A stretch of DNA of 64,000 bases from Oscillatoria princeps RMCB-10 (GCA_019359235.1 JAHHHT010000006.1:186001-250000); one strand, 5' to 3'. Shown: positions 45,602-54,621, counted from the stretch's first letter. Numbers and translations: made by a program. Notes: a model not told the origin generated them from the sequence alone.

Positions 45602-46240
45602 TCACGGCGCAACATCGCTGACAATCGGAGCTTCCTGCTTGCCTTCCCTGCAATTCAACTCGGGCGAGCGCTGGTGACTTAAGTCTAAACGCCAGCCAGC
45701 TGAAGCCAGACGCTGGCCACTTTCTCGGTGCCAGATGGCCAATGTTTGGCCAAATTCGGGGTGCTGCAGGCCGGGACGCCACATAATAATGGCATCTTCA
45801 TTGGTGTCTTGGTAGTAGCTGCGGCGGCGACCGGCTTCCCGAAAGCCAAATTTTTGGTACAAACAGAGGGCGGCGCGGTTAGAGACTCGCACTTCTAGGG
45901 TAGCCCGCTCCAGGTGCCTTTGGGCTGCTGCCGCCAGCAGGTATCCCAGCAGCGCCTGACCCAAGCCTTGGTGCTGGAAGTCTGGATGAATGCCCAGCAG
46001 GGTGATGTGAGCCTCATCCAAAATCGCCCACAGGCAACCCAGCCCAACCAAACGCTCTGACTCGCCGCGATCGAGCCTGTCCGGTGGGGGAATGGACATA
46101 ACCAGCAAGTGGCTGTTGGGGCTGGCTAACTCTCGCTGGTAGCCCTCATAAGTCCACAGTCCGCCAAAACACAGCCGGTCTAGCTCCAGGACGGAGGGCA
46201 GCAGCTGTGATCTCAGCGGTTTTAATTCCAAAAAATTCAC
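45602..46240 (-). CDS. rimI: Ribosomal protein S18-alanine N-acetyltransferase-like GNAT protein
   Basis: The protein is a GNAT acetyltransferase with the RimI pattern: LELDRLCFGGLWTYEGYQRE near the N-terminus and the acetyl-CoA loop GIHPDFQHQGLGQALLGYLL. Then come ATLEVRVSNRAALCLYQKFG and EAGRRRSYYQDTNEDAIIM. RimI acetylates the N-terminal alanine of ribosomal protein S18, though cyanobacterial homologues may have wider targets. I prefer GTG 46240 (NFLELKPL) as start; an ATG at 46306 adds 22 residues that do not resemble the family. A C-terminal extension of about 50 residues beyond IIMWRP is unusual for RimI. Confidence 0.82.
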   Translation of the reverse strand: MNFLELKPLRSQLLPSVLELDRLCFGGLWTYEGYQRELASPNSHLLVMSIPPPDRLDRGESERLVGLGCLWAILDEAHITLLGIHPDFQHQGLGQALLGYLLAAAAQRHLERATLEVRVSNRAALCLYQKFGFREAGRRRSYYQDTNEDAIIMWRPGLQHPEFGQTLAIWHRESGQRLASAGWRLDLSHQRSPELNCREGKQEAPIVSDVAP

Positions 46241-46345
46241 CAGATGTGGGAGTGAATGTTTTAGCAAGGCACAATTGTCAATTGTACACTGAAAAACGAA
46301 ACCCACTCACGTCCGTTCTTCGACCGGCGGACAACTAATAGGATT

Positions 46346-47779
46346 ATGGTATCGACTCGCCCTGTAGGGGTTGAAAATTCTGGCCGTAAATATTTGCCTT
46401 CTTTGGCCAGCGCATCAGAATCTCGCTCACCCAACCAGGAACTTATGCCGCTCACAGCCCGGGTGAACCGCCTTGACCACCTGGAAATTGGGGGCTGTGA
46501 CGTGACGACGCTGGTTGAGCGATTTGGCTCTCCGCTTTATATTGTGGATGAGGAAACCCTGCGGACGGCTTGCCGGCAGTACCGGGAGGCTCTCAGGCGC
46601 TACTATCCCGGTGAGTCGCAGGTGCTGTACGCTTCTAAGGCTTGGAGCTGTTTGGCTATTGGCGCGGTGGTGGCGCAAGAAGGCTTGGGGATCGATGTGG
46701 TGTCAGGCGGAGAACTCCACACCGCTGTCACAGCCGGTGTCAGCCCCGACAAGATATATTTCCACGGCAACAACAAATCCCGTGAAGAACTCCAGCTGGC
46801 CATTGAAACCGGCTGCACTGTGGTGGCGGACAACTGGCTGGAGTTGCGGACTCTGGCAGATATGGCCAAGACTGGCGAGCGACCGATCCACATCATGCTG
46901 CGGTTTACCCCGGGCATTGAGTGTCACACCCACGAGTACATCCGCACCGGCAACCTGGACAGCAAATTTGGCTTTGACCCGGACTGGGCTGATCAGGTAT
47001 TTAGTTTTGTCAGCCAGCAACCGGCTCTATCCTGTACCGGTCTGCACGCCCATATTGGCTCCCAGATTTTTGAACTGCAACCCCATGTGGATCTGGCCGC
47101 TGTCTTGGTGCAGTGGCTGAAGAAAGCCGCCCAGTACGGGCTGCCGGTGCGGGAACTGAATGTGGGCGGCGGTTTGGGGATTCGCTACACGGAATCGGAC
47201 GACCCGCCAAGCATCGATGCCTGGGTGAAAGCCGTGTGCGTTTCGATTGCCGGCGCACTCGGGTCCGAGGGGCTGCCGCTGCCGAAGCTGCTGTGCGAGC
47301 CTGGCCGGTCAATCGCTGGCCCGGCTTGTGTGACGGCTTACACTGCCGGCAGTCAGAAAGCGATTCCGGGAATTCGCACTTACCTGTCGGTGGATGGGGG
47401 CATGTCGGACAACCCCCGCCCCATCACTTATCAAGCCGTCTACCGGGCCGTGGTGGCCAACCGCATGGGAGAGCCCTTGACGGAGAAGGTTACGGTTGCC
47501 GGCAAACACTGCGAGTCCGGAGACATTCTGATACAAGAAGCCCAGCTGCCAAAAACTGAAACCGGGGACATTTTGGTGGTTCCCGGCACTGGCGCTTACA
47601 ATTACAGTATGGCCTCTAACTACAATCGGTTGCCCCGACCGGCAGCGGTTTTGGTCAGCAATGGGGAAGCGAATCTGATCTTGCAGCGGGAAACCTACCA
47701 AGACTTGCTGCGACTCGATCGCTTGCCCGAAAGGCTGATTCCCGACAGCGGAATGACTCCTAAGCTTCCAGGAGAGTGA
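46346..47779 (+). CDS. lysA: Diaminopimelate decarboxylase
   Basis: The 477-residue PLP enzyme has the LysA signatures: SPLYIVDEETLR, the Schiff-base lysine in VLYASKAWSC, GLGIDVVSGGELHTAV and FHGNNKSREEL. It also has HAHIGSQIF, ELNVGGGLGIRY, CEPGRSIAG and CESGDIL with GTGAYNYSMASNYN at the end. It converts meso-diaminopimelate to lysine. A ~35-residue N-terminal extension precedes the usual start; cyanobacterial LysA often has one. It leads the lysA-cdaA-uppS gene order that I recall as common in cyanobacteria, although a 570-bp gap separates it from cdaA here. Confidence 0.95.
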   Translation: MVSTRPVGVENSGRKYLPSLASASESRSPNQELMPLTARVNRLDHLEIGGCDVTTLVERFGSPLYIVDEETLRTACRQYREALRRYYPGESQVLYASKAWSCLAIGAVVAQEGLGIDVVSGGELHTAVTAGVSPDKIYFHGNNKSREELQLAIETGCTVVADNWLELRTLADMAKTGERPIHIMLRFTPGIECHTHEYIRTGNLDSKFGFDPDWADQVFSFVSQQPALSCTGLHAHIGSQIFELQPHVDLAAVLVQWLKKAAQYGLPVRELNVGGGLGIRYTESDDPPSIDAWVKAVCVSIAGALGSEGLPLPKLLCEPGRSIAGPACVTAYTAGSQKAIPGIRTYLSVDGGMSDNPRPITYQAVYRAVVANRMGEPLTEKVTVAGKHCESGDILIQEAQLPKTETGDILVVPGTGAYNYSMASNYNRLPRPAAVLVSNGEANLILQRETYQDLLRLDRLPERLIPDSGMTPKLPGE

Positions 47780-48347
47780 CTTGTGAGGGCGAATAACAGG
47801 TTGGTAAAGGGCTGAGGGGGGAAAGAAAAAACTCTCCCTCTCTTGCGGGGTTGAGAAACCGGGTTTCTGTTCCCCGATTCGACCGGTATTTCCGCAGCGC
47901 CACCCAAAGAAACCCGGTTTCTGAGATGATTTGACCGGCGCTAATGCCTCCAGTCCCCAGCCCCTAGCCACTCAAGTGGCACAGGCATCGAGCCGGTGGG
48001 TCAGCGTGGCAGTGGCCGGTGGTTCCGGGCAGTGCCTGCAGCCCAGGCGGCACCTCAGGCGATGCTGGCCTCAGTCTGCAGGCAGAGTGGAGTGAAGGTG
48101 CAGCCCCCGCACAAAACGGCGGGGGCGGGCACGGGGGCCTGCCCCTACGAAGTTTTTGTCGGCTAGTTTCCCCTGCTGTCAGGGGTGCCTGATGTCAAAA
48201 GCTGGCGTAACTAGCGTCCCTATTGCAGGGGTGAGGTTGAGGTGCCGGCCTGAAATATATCTCGGCTGGCATAAAATCAAGCTAGTAGGGACTCAGCGTG
48301 CTGATCCCGTTCCAAGCAAAATTCAGCTAATCGTTGCTTAAAGTTTA
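47780..48347. repeat. Gap between lysA and cdaA with dispersed palindromes
   Basis: No gene is supportable. It contains two copies of the self-complementary 'AGAAACC(C)GGTTTCT' element (47854-47868 and 47908-47922) facing each other. A GC-rich 'GGGGGCGGGCACGGGGGCCT' stretch is at about 48121. Confidence 0.5.
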
Positions 48348-49295
48348 ATGATTTCGTCGGGTCCCGGTTCTGACCCTAGCTGGACTCAGTCCTTGCTGCG
48401 TCACCTGATGGATATTTGGACGCATTGGCTGAAAGGCCCAATCGATATTGGGCTGGTTCTGGCCCTGACCTACATGGTACTCGTGATCATTGGTGAGCGC
48501 CGCACGCTGTGGATGGTGCGAGGATTGATTGTCCTCATGCTGTGCACGGCCATCAGCAGCAGCCTGCAGCTGAGGCTGTTGAGTTTTGTGCTGGAAAAGT
48601 TGGTGATCGGCTGTGCGGTGGCAATGGCTGTGATCCTGCAGTCGGAGTTCCGCCGCTTTCTAGAACAACTGGGTCGGGGAGAAATTGTGCAGCTGTTTCA
48701 CTCTCACCGGGGAGCCGTTCCCAAACCCGACAGCGTGATCGATGAAATTGTGGAGGCGGTTAAGGAACTCTCCCAAAACCGCACGGGCGCTCTGCTGATT
48801 CTGGAAACTGGCCCTCCCATAGATGAGCGCGATTTTTCGGTTCCGGGTGTGAAGCTCAACAGTGAAGTTTCTAAGGAACTGCTCCAGACGATTTTTCAGA
48901 CGACAACTCTGCTGCACGACGGGGCTGTGCTGATTCGCGCCTCCCGCATTGTGGCTGCCGGCGTGATTCTGCCCCTGTCTGACCGCACTGCTTCCCGACA
49001 GCTCGGCACCCGCCACCGAGCGGCGATGGGAATTACTGAGCGTGTCGAAAATTGCTTGTGTGTTGTTGTATCTGAAGAAACGGGCTCCATTTCGCTCGCA
49101 GAACGAGGGGGCCTAAATCGACCTTTGACTAGCAGTAAACTTAAGGAACTGCTAGAGGCTCGATTCTCTCAATCGGTTGAGCGGGAAGCCGTCGCCCCGA
49201 ATCTGCGCACTTTGGGTCGCCTTAGTTCCCGAATACTGGCTTTTGTTTCGCGTATTCTGAGTCTTCCATCATCGGCTTCGGGTGAGAAAAAATGA
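48348..49295 (+). CDS. cdaA: Diadenylate cyclase CdaA (c-di-AMP synthase)
   Basis: The 315-residue protein has three N-terminal membrane helices ([45 protein letters not shown]) and a DisA_N (DAC) domain with the catalytic DGA ([14 protein letters not shown]) and RHR ([12 protein letters not shown]) motifs plus SEETGSIS. It condenses two ATP into c-di-AMP, a regulator of potassium and osmotic balance and of day-night survival in cyanobacteria. Its stop overlaps the uppS start by 4 nt (ATGA). An alternative ATG at 48408 would remove 20 residues. Confidence 0.95.
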   Translation: MISSGPGSDPSWTQSLLRHLMDIWTHWLKGPIDIGLVLALTYMVLVIIGERRTLWMVRGLIVLMLCTAISSSLQLRLLSFVLEKLVIGCAVAMAVILQSEFRRFLEQLGRGEIVQLFHSHRGAVPKPDSVIDEIVEAVKELSQNRTGALLILETGPPIDERDFSVPGVKLNSEVSKELLQTIFQTTTLLHDGAVLIRASRIVAAGVILPLSDRTASRQLGTRHRAAMGITERVENCLCVVVSEETGSISLAERGGLNRPLTSSKLKELLEARFSQSVEREAVAPNLRTLGRLSSRILAFVSRILSLPSSASGEKK

Positions 49296-50047
49296 CTGCA
49301 AAGCCAACTGTCTTACAAGACTTGCCTGCTGACCTTGACCGAGAGCGCCTGCCTTTGCATGTGGCGGTGATTATGGATGGCAATGGCCGGTGGGCCAAAC
49401 GTCAGGGGCTGCCTCGCATTTTGGGTCACCGGCGGGGTGTGGATGCGCTTAAGGATCTCCTGCGCTGCTGCAGGGACTGGGGAATCCAAGCGCTGACGGC
49501 TTATGCCTTTTCTACGGAAAACTGGGGCCGGCCCCTGGAGGAGGTGGATTTTTTGATGGCCCTGTTTGAGCGGGTCTTGCGGCAGGAACTCGAGGAGATG
49601 ATGCGGGAAAATGTGCGGGTCCAATTTGTGGGCAATTTAAACTCGCTGCCGCCCTCGCTACAAGCTGAGATCGGGCGCTCGATGGAGGACACCCGCCACA
49701 ATCAGGGAATTCAGTTTACTGTGGCCACAAATTATGGGGGCCGTCAGGAGATTCTCCAGGCGTGCCGGTCGATCGCTAGGCAGGTGCAGCAAGGTTTAAT
49801 CCAGCCCGAGCAAATCGATGAGGCTCTGTTTGAGCGCCATCTCTACACCGCCGGCATTTCTGACCCTGACTTGCTGATCCGCACCAGTGGCGAGATGCGC
49901 ATCTCCAATTTCCTCCTCTGGCAGGTGGCTTACTCGGAAATCTACATCACGGACACCCTTTGGCCAGATTTTGACCGCGCCGAGTTTCACAGGGCTCTGT
50001 GCGCCTACCAGCAGCGCGACCGCCGGTTTGGAAAGGTCAAAACTTAA
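49292..50047 (+). CDS. uppS: Isoprenyl transferase (undecaprenyl diphosphate synthase)
   Basis: The 251-residue protein is a cis-prenyltransferase: [20 protein letters not shown] (catalytic Asp), [42 protein letters not shown] and [20 protein letters not shown]. It makes the C55 carrier lipid for peptidoglycan and exopolysaccharide. It is translationally coupled to cdaA through an ATGA overlap. A hairpin terminator follows directly. Confidence 0.96.
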   Translation: MTAKPTVLQDLPADLDRERLPLHVAVIMDGNGRWAKRQGLPRILGHRRGVDALKDLLRCCRDWGIQALTAYAFSTENWGRPLEEVDFLMALFERVLRQELEEMMRENVRVQFVGNLNSLPPSLQAEIGRSMEDTRHNQGIQFTVATNYGGRQEILQACRSIARQVQQGLIQPEQIDEALFERHLYTAGISDPDLLIRTSGEMRISNFLLWQVAYSEIYITDTLWPDFDRAEFHRALCAYQQRDRRFGKVKT

Positions 50048-50059
50048 AAGGAACAGCCC

Positions 50060-50096
50060 AAAAGGAAAAAGTTCGATTTTCCCCTTTTTCCTTTTT
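50060..50096 (+). terminator. Intrinsic terminator of cdaA-uppS
   Basis: An inverted repeat AAAAGGAAAAAG / CTTTTTCCTTTT around a 12-nt loop ends in a T-run, 12 bp after the uppS stop. The stem is A/T-rich but the position and tail fit a terminator. Confidence 0.65.
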
Positions 50097-50248
50097 GATT
50101 TTTCTGAGGGCGGGTTTATAAAGTAATTGTTAAAACCGCGAGTGGCCAGAAACCGGGAATCTTTCTGCAATCAAGCTGAGGCAAGACCGCTGACCCACCG
50201 CAAGAAAGCCGGTTTCTTGTGACTTCACTTTTTCTTTATAAATCACCT

Positions 50249-50521
50249 CTAAGGGCCAGAAAAAACGGCTTGTTCAATGTCTCGCCGCGAAAGCGCGTAT
50301 TTAAAAGACCGCTGAATATCTTGCCCGTCCGCACCTGCTTGGAAATATCGCACGGTCAGCTGGTCGATATCTAAGACTATCTCCGCTTCCCAGCTTGGCC
50401 GCTGTATGTGCCAGCAGTGCAGCTGTTTGCGATCTTGCTGGCACCCTTGCGCTCTCAGCCATTGCTCGATTTCTGGCAGGGGATGGTTGTACAGTGGTGT
50501 CTCGGCGCTAGGCAGAACCAT
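50249..50521 (-). CDS. DUF3143 family protein
   Basis: The 90-residue protein opens MVLPSAETPLYNHPLPEIEQ and ends DIQRSFKYALSRRDIEQAVF, the pattern of DUF3143, a small cyanobacterial family without known function. It also contains GCQQDRKQLHCWHI. The DnaJ-domain gene upstream on the same strand is a neighbour I recall from other cyanobacterial genomes, so the two may act together. Here a 640-bp repeat-bearing gap separates them. Confidence 0.88.
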   Translation of the reverse strand: MVLPSAETPLYNHPLPEIEQWLRAQGCQQDRKQLHCWHIQRPSWEAEIVLDIDQLTVRYFQAGADGQDIQRSFKYALSRRDIEQAVFSGP

Positions 50522-50807
50522 AATCTTGTGAAAAATGTTGAGTTTTGCTTGGGTTGGGTTGGAGCAGTGTTTCCCGCTCCCGCCTATCTATTTCCTCCTT
50601 TAATTATCTACCCATTTTTACCCTTTTTTACCTTATATAGCAGTAGGCAGTCAGTGCGCGGACATAGGCATCATCGCAGTGGGCGATGGGGCATCTGCGC
50701 ATGGGGCATTGGTCAAAACCTGTGATTCTTCCATGATGCGCCATAAGCCATGCGCCATAGGCCATCCGCCCGGGGATTAATGTCCGTTCCCAATATGACT
50801 GCTGCTA

Positions 50808-50917
50808 TACAATCTCTTTTCCCGAATCTCTCCCACCTCTGGGGGCTGACTTGACACTTGCTGACATAAATTTGTTGCCCATTGGGCAACAAATTTTCCA
50901 TCACCCGCGCGGGGGCT
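50808..50917. repeat. 110-bp direct repeat, copy 1, with 29-nt palindrome
   Basis: Runs from TACAATCTCTTTTCCCGAAT to CCCGCGCGGGGGCT and recurs at 50997-51107 with only two or three differences. Inside, 50868-50896 is a perfect palindrome (AAATTTGTTGCCCA, T, TGGGCAACAAATTT). Confidence 0.85.
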
Positions 50918-50996
50918 GTAAACCTCGCGGCTGCCTGTCTTGCCATGCCCCATTTTTCAAGGCCAGCCAGTTTTAAAGGTCTTGTGGGTGTCCCGG

Positions 50997-51107
50997 TACA
51001 ATCTCTTTTCCCGAATCTCTCCCACCTCTGGGGGGCGGACTTGACACTTGCTGACATAAATTTGTTGCCCATTGGGCAACAAATTTTCCATCACCCGCGC
51101 GGAGGCT
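50997..51107. repeat. 110-bp direct repeat, copy 2, with 29-nt palindrome
   Basis: Second copy of 50808-50917, 190 bp further on, with one inserted G in the GGGGGG run. The palindrome is at 51058-51086 and is unchanged. Confidence 0.85.
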
Positions 51108-51164
51108 AAATTTAATTCAACTGCACTGCTCACCGCTGGCTCACGCCTTTTGGGGGCTGAGCAG

Positions 51165-51728
51165 TTACAGGGCCGGCATGTCCTGTCCTATTGCTCGCAC
51201 AAGCACGGTGCTGGGGGGGGTGCTCAATGCCACCGGCTCTGCGGTGGCTCCCTCTGTGACCACCCCAATGGCAATCGCTATGAGCAGGCACCCCAGGAAG
51301 GTCACCCCCAGAATGAATAGGGCGAAAATCTCGCCGGCAGACAGCGGGCGATCTGTAGGGTCCAGGTATGCGGCGGAGTGCTGGGTTTGCCGCTGCTGGG
51401 AAACAGGCCGGTTTAAGGCCACAGGTGGCACGATCGCCGGTATGCGCGAGTAGCGAATCTTTTGGTCGTAAGCCATCCGCCGTTCTGGGTTGCTGAGGGT
51501 GGCGTATGCTTCGTTCAGTTTTTGGAACTTTTCCGTGGCGATTGCCGGTGGGAGTTCAGTCGTATCGGGATGGTAGCGCTTGCTCAATTCCCGATACGCT
51601 CGCCGGATTTCTATGACTGACGCTGAGGGATGCAGTCCTAGCAGGGTGTAGTAACTGTTCCCTAGGGCGGTTTGCTGGCACACCCCAAGTGGATTCTGAT
51701 CTTTTTCAGTTGCCCTCTTCTGAGTCAC
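51165..51728 (-). CDS. DnaJ-domain membrane-anchored protein
   Basis: The 187-residue protein has a J domain at about 25-90 (NSYYTLLGLHPSASVIEIRR, HPD in KRYHPDTTEL, FQKLNEAYATLSNPERRMAY). A proline-rich linker and one C-terminal membrane helix follow (IFALFILGVTFLGCLLIAIA). It lacks the G/F and zinc regions of true DnaJ, so it is a type III J-protein that could recruit DnaK to a membrane. In cyanobacteria such a gene often neighbours DUF3143, as here. Confidence 0.88.
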   Translation of the reverse strand: MTQKRATEKDQNPLGVCQQTALGNSYYTLLGLHPSASVIEIRRAYRELSKRYHPDTTELPPAIATEKFQKLNEAYATLSNPERRMAYDQKIRYSRIPAIVPPVALNRPVSQQRQTQHSAAYLDPTDRPLSAGEIFALFILGVTFLGCLLIAIAIGVVTEGATAEPVALSTPPSTVLVRAIGQDMPAL

Positions 51729-51845
51729 GGAAACTGCTACTCTACCTAGTTCTGAATGGTTTTCGACTATTTTAACGAGGTTGCGCTTTCTTGGCAGTAA
51801 GCCCAGCTCTGGCGCGTGCAGCCCCGCAACTGACGGAAACTTGGC

Positions 51846-53357
51846 CTACAGCTGGCTCGCCGTCCACCGGCACTGGTTCCATCGCTGTTGCAGCGCCTCT
51901 GTGCTCGGTCTGGCGGCCCGCTCAGCTGGAAGGTTCAGGGACTGCCCGCTGAGAGCGCTGTAGGCTGTATTGCTTAAGCTGGGGGCGAGGCGCACGGTTA
52001 AGGTGTTTGGCTCGATGGCAATCAGATTCAGGTCAAAGAGGGTGTGGATGTCCGCCCGCAGCAGCAACCCATTGCAGGCACTGCTGCTGTCAGGGGTGCC
52101 GGCACGCAGGATGGGAGCCGCTTCTAGGGCGGCTTCGGCGTTGCAGCCGGTGATGGCGCACCGGCATTTGTACGCTTCTAGCAATTTTTGCCGAAAGGCT
52201 GATTTCCCCCGCCGGCGAGCTATGTCTAGGGCGCTGCGCTCTGCGGCAAGTGCCACACTTTCTGAATCTCCCTCGCTGTCAGCCCGCTGCTGGGCGAGGG
52301 CCAGCAGCTCCAGTTCTGCCGCCGGCTGCCGGTCTGACTGGCTTCCCTCTAAATTGATATCTTGCAGCAAACCTAACCCCCCAGCCCTCTCCCCCAGGAG
52401 GGAAGGAGTATATGTCTCCAGGGTGGGTGAGGCGGGCGTGTCAGGGGCATTGCCGGTGGATTTCTTGACAATCTGCGCTTCTTTTGCTATAATGTCTGCG
52501 CTTGTTGGTGAACTAGCCAAAGACTGCATCGGGGCAGTGTCTCGGCTGTCTGGTATCTGCCCGCTAGGCAGTATAACGTCGTGCAGGTTTTCCCCCTCTG
52601 GCAGTTGAATGCCCTGGAGATTGGCCTCAAGCAGATTTGCTCCGCACATGTTTTTTAGGGATGGCAGTGCTGCCCCTTGGAGGTTGGCCCCTTGCAGGTT
52701 GGCGCTCGCTAGGTTTGCTTTGCGCAAGTCTGCCCCTTGAAGATTGGCCTGCTGGAGGAACGCCTCTTGCAGGTTGGCGCTCACGAGGGAAGCTTGCTGC
52801 AGCTCTGCGCCGATCAGAAATGCCTGTTGCAGGTTCGCGCCGGTGAGTGAAGCCTGTTGCAGGGAAGCCTTTTGCAGCTTGGCCTTTTGCAGGTCGGCCT
52901 CAGCCAGGTTGGCTTGTGCCAGTCCTGCCATTCGCAGATCCGCACCGGCAAGGGAAGCTTTTTGCAGGTTGGCTCCCTGTAACGACGCCCACCGCAGGTT
53001 TGCGCCCCTGAGATTGGCGTTAGCCAGGTCTGTCTTGGGGAGTACCGCTTCTTGCAGGCAAGCCTCTTGCAGGTTGGCCCACTGGAGGTTGACGCCTCTG
53101 AGGTGGGCTTTTTGCAGGTTGGCTTTTTGCAGTTTGGCGTCAAACAGGGTTGTTTTGTGCAAGTCTGCGCCGGTCAGGGACGCCTCTTCCAAGTTGGCTC
53201 CTTGCAGGTTTACCCAATGCAGGTTGGCTCCTTGCAAGTTGACTCCTTGCAAGTTGGCCCGCTTCAAATCGGCCCCACTCAGTTCTATGTTGGGAAAGTT
53301 TCTTCTGCCAGCTGCGTAGTGCTTCTGGAGTTCGCCGGCGCTCATTTTGTCTGCCAT
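51846..53357 (-). CDS. Pentapeptide-repeat protein fused to a C-terminal HNH_2-like domain
   Basis: From ATG 53357 (503 residues) the N-terminal ~240 residues are A(N/D)LQxA pentapeptide repeats forming a right-handed beta helix. A low-complexity linker follows, then a segment resembling the HNH_2 domain (about 388-450: YKCRCAITGC, then NGLLLRADIHTLFDLNLI). The family's first catalytic histidine, normally in E-A-A-H-I, is here E-A-A-P-I (codon 52113-52115, CCC), so nuclease activity is doubtful. The start could also be 53411; MADKMSAGELQKHYAAG matches the usual opening of such proteins. The role is unknown; HNH_2 domains occur in restriction-like proteins. Confidence 0.85.
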   Translation of the reverse strand: MADKMSAGELQKHYAAGRRNFPNIELSGADLKRANLQGVNLQGANLHWVNLQGANLEEASLTGADLHKTTLFDAKLQKANLQKAHLRGVNLQWANLQEACLQEAVLPKTDLANANLRGANLRWASLQGANLQKASLAGADLRMAGLAQANLAEADLQKAKLQKASLQQASLTGANLQQAFLIGAELQQASLVSANLQEAFLQQANLQGADLRKANLASANLQGANLQGAALPSLKNMCGANLLEANLQGIQLPEGENLHDVILPSGQIPDSRDTAPMQSLASSPTSADIIAKEAQIVKKSTGNAPDTPASPTLETYTPSLLGERAGGLGLLQDINLEGSQSDRQPAAELELLALAQQRADSEGDSESVALAAERSALDIARRRGKSAFRQKLLEAYKCRCAITGCNAEAALEAAPILRAGTPDSSSACNGLLLRADIHTLFDLNLIAIEPNTLTVRLAPSLSNTAYSALSGQSLNLPAERAARPSTEALQQRWNQCRWTASQL

Positions 53358-53890
53358 AAGCTCGCTTCTCGTGTCGAAGGGACGGGTCTGTATAAGTTTT
53401 CCTAATAGCAATGGCAGATTGGCGTCGCAACTTTTGCGGCTGTCGCTCCCGCAACCGGCTCTCGCAGGCGAGAGAAACCTATCCGCATGGAGAGTTTACG
53501 AATGTTTTGTCGGCGCGGCAAGACAAAGCGCTTACAAATTTTGCGAAGTAGCTTTGCTGCCGGTGGCTCTATAGATGCACTAATGAGAGCGATTTTTATC
53601 CGTTGCGGTGCGTGCGGCTGTGTTGGAAAGCCCCGCAAAGCGCGAATCGCTGTCTGCCGGTGGCACCCTGACTGTCTGGATTTAGCTTACCCGATTTGGG
53701 TGGCGCTGACACTGCAGGGGCAATCGGGGGGTGTGCCGGTGCTGGGGTTGTGGTATAATTGGGGCTAATCAAAAAAAGAGATGAGCGGGGCCACCGTGGC
53801 GATTCGCCCTTCCATCAAGAAAAACGCAAAAAGAACTGGTCTAAGCCACTCTCAACCAACTTGTCAGCAAATTAAGGAAAGCTGTCTGTC
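53358..53890. other. Intergenic region upstream of the winged-helix cluster
   Basis: No gene is supportable. The right half holds the promoter and leader of the first winged-helix gene: an extended -10 TGGTATAAT at 53751-53759, then a leader hairpin at 53780-53816, and AAGGAAAG about 11 nt before ATG 53891. Confidence 0.5.
53751..53816 (+). promoter_or_regulatory. Promoter and structured leader of winged-helix gene 1
   Basis: TGGTATAAT (extended -10) is followed by GGGGCTAATCAAAAAAAGA and an imperfect stem-loop GATGAGCGGGGCC...GCCCTTCCATC. It aligns with the leaders at 54622-54702 and 55220-55301 (shared TTGTGGTAT, TAATCAA, A-run, GATG...CCATC), although it is the most divergent of the three. 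Confidence 0.6.
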
Positions 53891-54256
53891 ATGACTCAGG
53901 AAAAGTTGTCCGAATTAACAAAGAAACTGAACGACACAGAATTAAAGGTCTACCTTTATATAAGGAAGCGTATGGAAGAATCCGGCACTACAGACATCCG
54001 CATTCAGTATGAGCCAATTATGAAAGAATTGGGGATTAGCTCGCGTACCTTAGACAAGGCAGTGGCAAAGTTGCATAAAGTTAGGTTATTCAAGTGTGAA
54101 ACCATTGATTTAATAGAAGTGCGATTGCCACCGGAACCAGCCGCCAACGCGCCGGCACAGCCCGCTCACCGGCTCCAGCGCGGCCCACAATCTGGGGCTG
54201 TCCCGTCACAGCAGTCAGGGCTGGCCCCAGATGACCGTGACGAGTTGCCGATATAA
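53891..54256 (+). CDS. Winged-helix protein 1 of a tandem cluster (short form)
   Basis: The 121-residue product begins with a winged-helix-like domain (LNDTELKVYLYIRKRMEESG; IMKELGISSRTLDKAVAKLH as recognition region). It then runs into a Pro/Ala/Gln-rich tail that lacks the 30-residue repeats of its neighbours. I know the N-terminal pattern only from uncharacterised cyanobacterial HTH proteins. About 95 bp after the stop the DNA resumes with in-frame-looking copies of the cluster's coding repeat (54328-54618). So this gene probably lost its repeat-bearing C-terminus by frameshift or deletion. Confidence 0.65.
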   Translation: MTQEKLSELTKKLNDTELKVYLYIRKRMEESGTTDIRIQYEPIMKELGISSRTLDKAVAKLHKVRLFKCETIDLIEVRLPPEPAANAPAQPAHRLQRGPQSGAVPSQQSGLAPDDRDELPI

Positions 54257-54327
54257 GTGCGAGAGTGGCGCGGAGGCCCGGAGAAGTTGACCAGGCCCTA
54301 GAAACGGCGGGCCAATACCTTCACTGA

Positions 54328-54618
54328 CACCGCCAGTCACCGCAGCCAGAGGTGGCCATGATTAGCGACGCGCCGGCACAACCGGAACCTGCAGCTGAAA
54401 ACACCCCACCGGCACCCCCTGCCGAGCCGCCGCAGCCAGAGTTGGCCACCATGAGCGACGCGCCGGCACAACCGGAACCTGCAGCTGAAAACACCCCACC
54501 GGCACCCGCTGCCGAGCCGCCGCAGCCAGAGTTGGCCACCATGAGCGACGCGCCGGCACAACCGGAATCAGCAATCATTACCCCACCGGCAGCACCTGCC
54601 GCCCCATCCGCAAATTAG
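54328..54618 (+). pseudogene. Detached repeat segment of a cluster gene
   Basis: Following an in-frame TGA at 54325, this frame encodes SPQPEVAMISDAPAQPEPAA and then nearly exact copies of the 30-residue unit (EPPQPELATMSDAPAQPEPA, AENTPPAPAA). It ends at the sequence CCCCATCCGCAAATTAG that also ends gene 2. There is no winged-helix domain or good ribosome binding site. It is most simply the stranded C-terminal part of winged-helix gene 1 or of a deleted paralogue. Confidence 0.6.
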
Positions 54619-54621
54619 GGG

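Larger units (their letters stand above)
50522..51164. other. Repeat-bearing gap between DnaJ-domain gene and DUF3143 gene
   Basis: No supportable gene. It includes a phrase GCGATGGGGC...GCATGGGGCATTGG and mirror elements CCATAAGCCATGCGCCATAG near 50690-50765. Two ~110-bp direct repeats, each with a 29-nt palindrome, are listed separately. Confidence 0.45.

Noticed and set aside
50713-51072. Minus-strand ORF with internal repeat (MGNKF..., QRWERFGKRDC twice)
   Set aside because: The duplication reflects the 110-bp DNA repeat with a palindrome; the two repeat translations differ in frame after the inserted G and no protein family fits.
52744-53319. Plus-strand ORF of 191 codons opposite the pentapeptide-repeat gene
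   Set aside because: It is the Arg/Ala/Leu-rich antisense of regular pentapeptide repeats, which leaves opposite frames open; no family resemblance.
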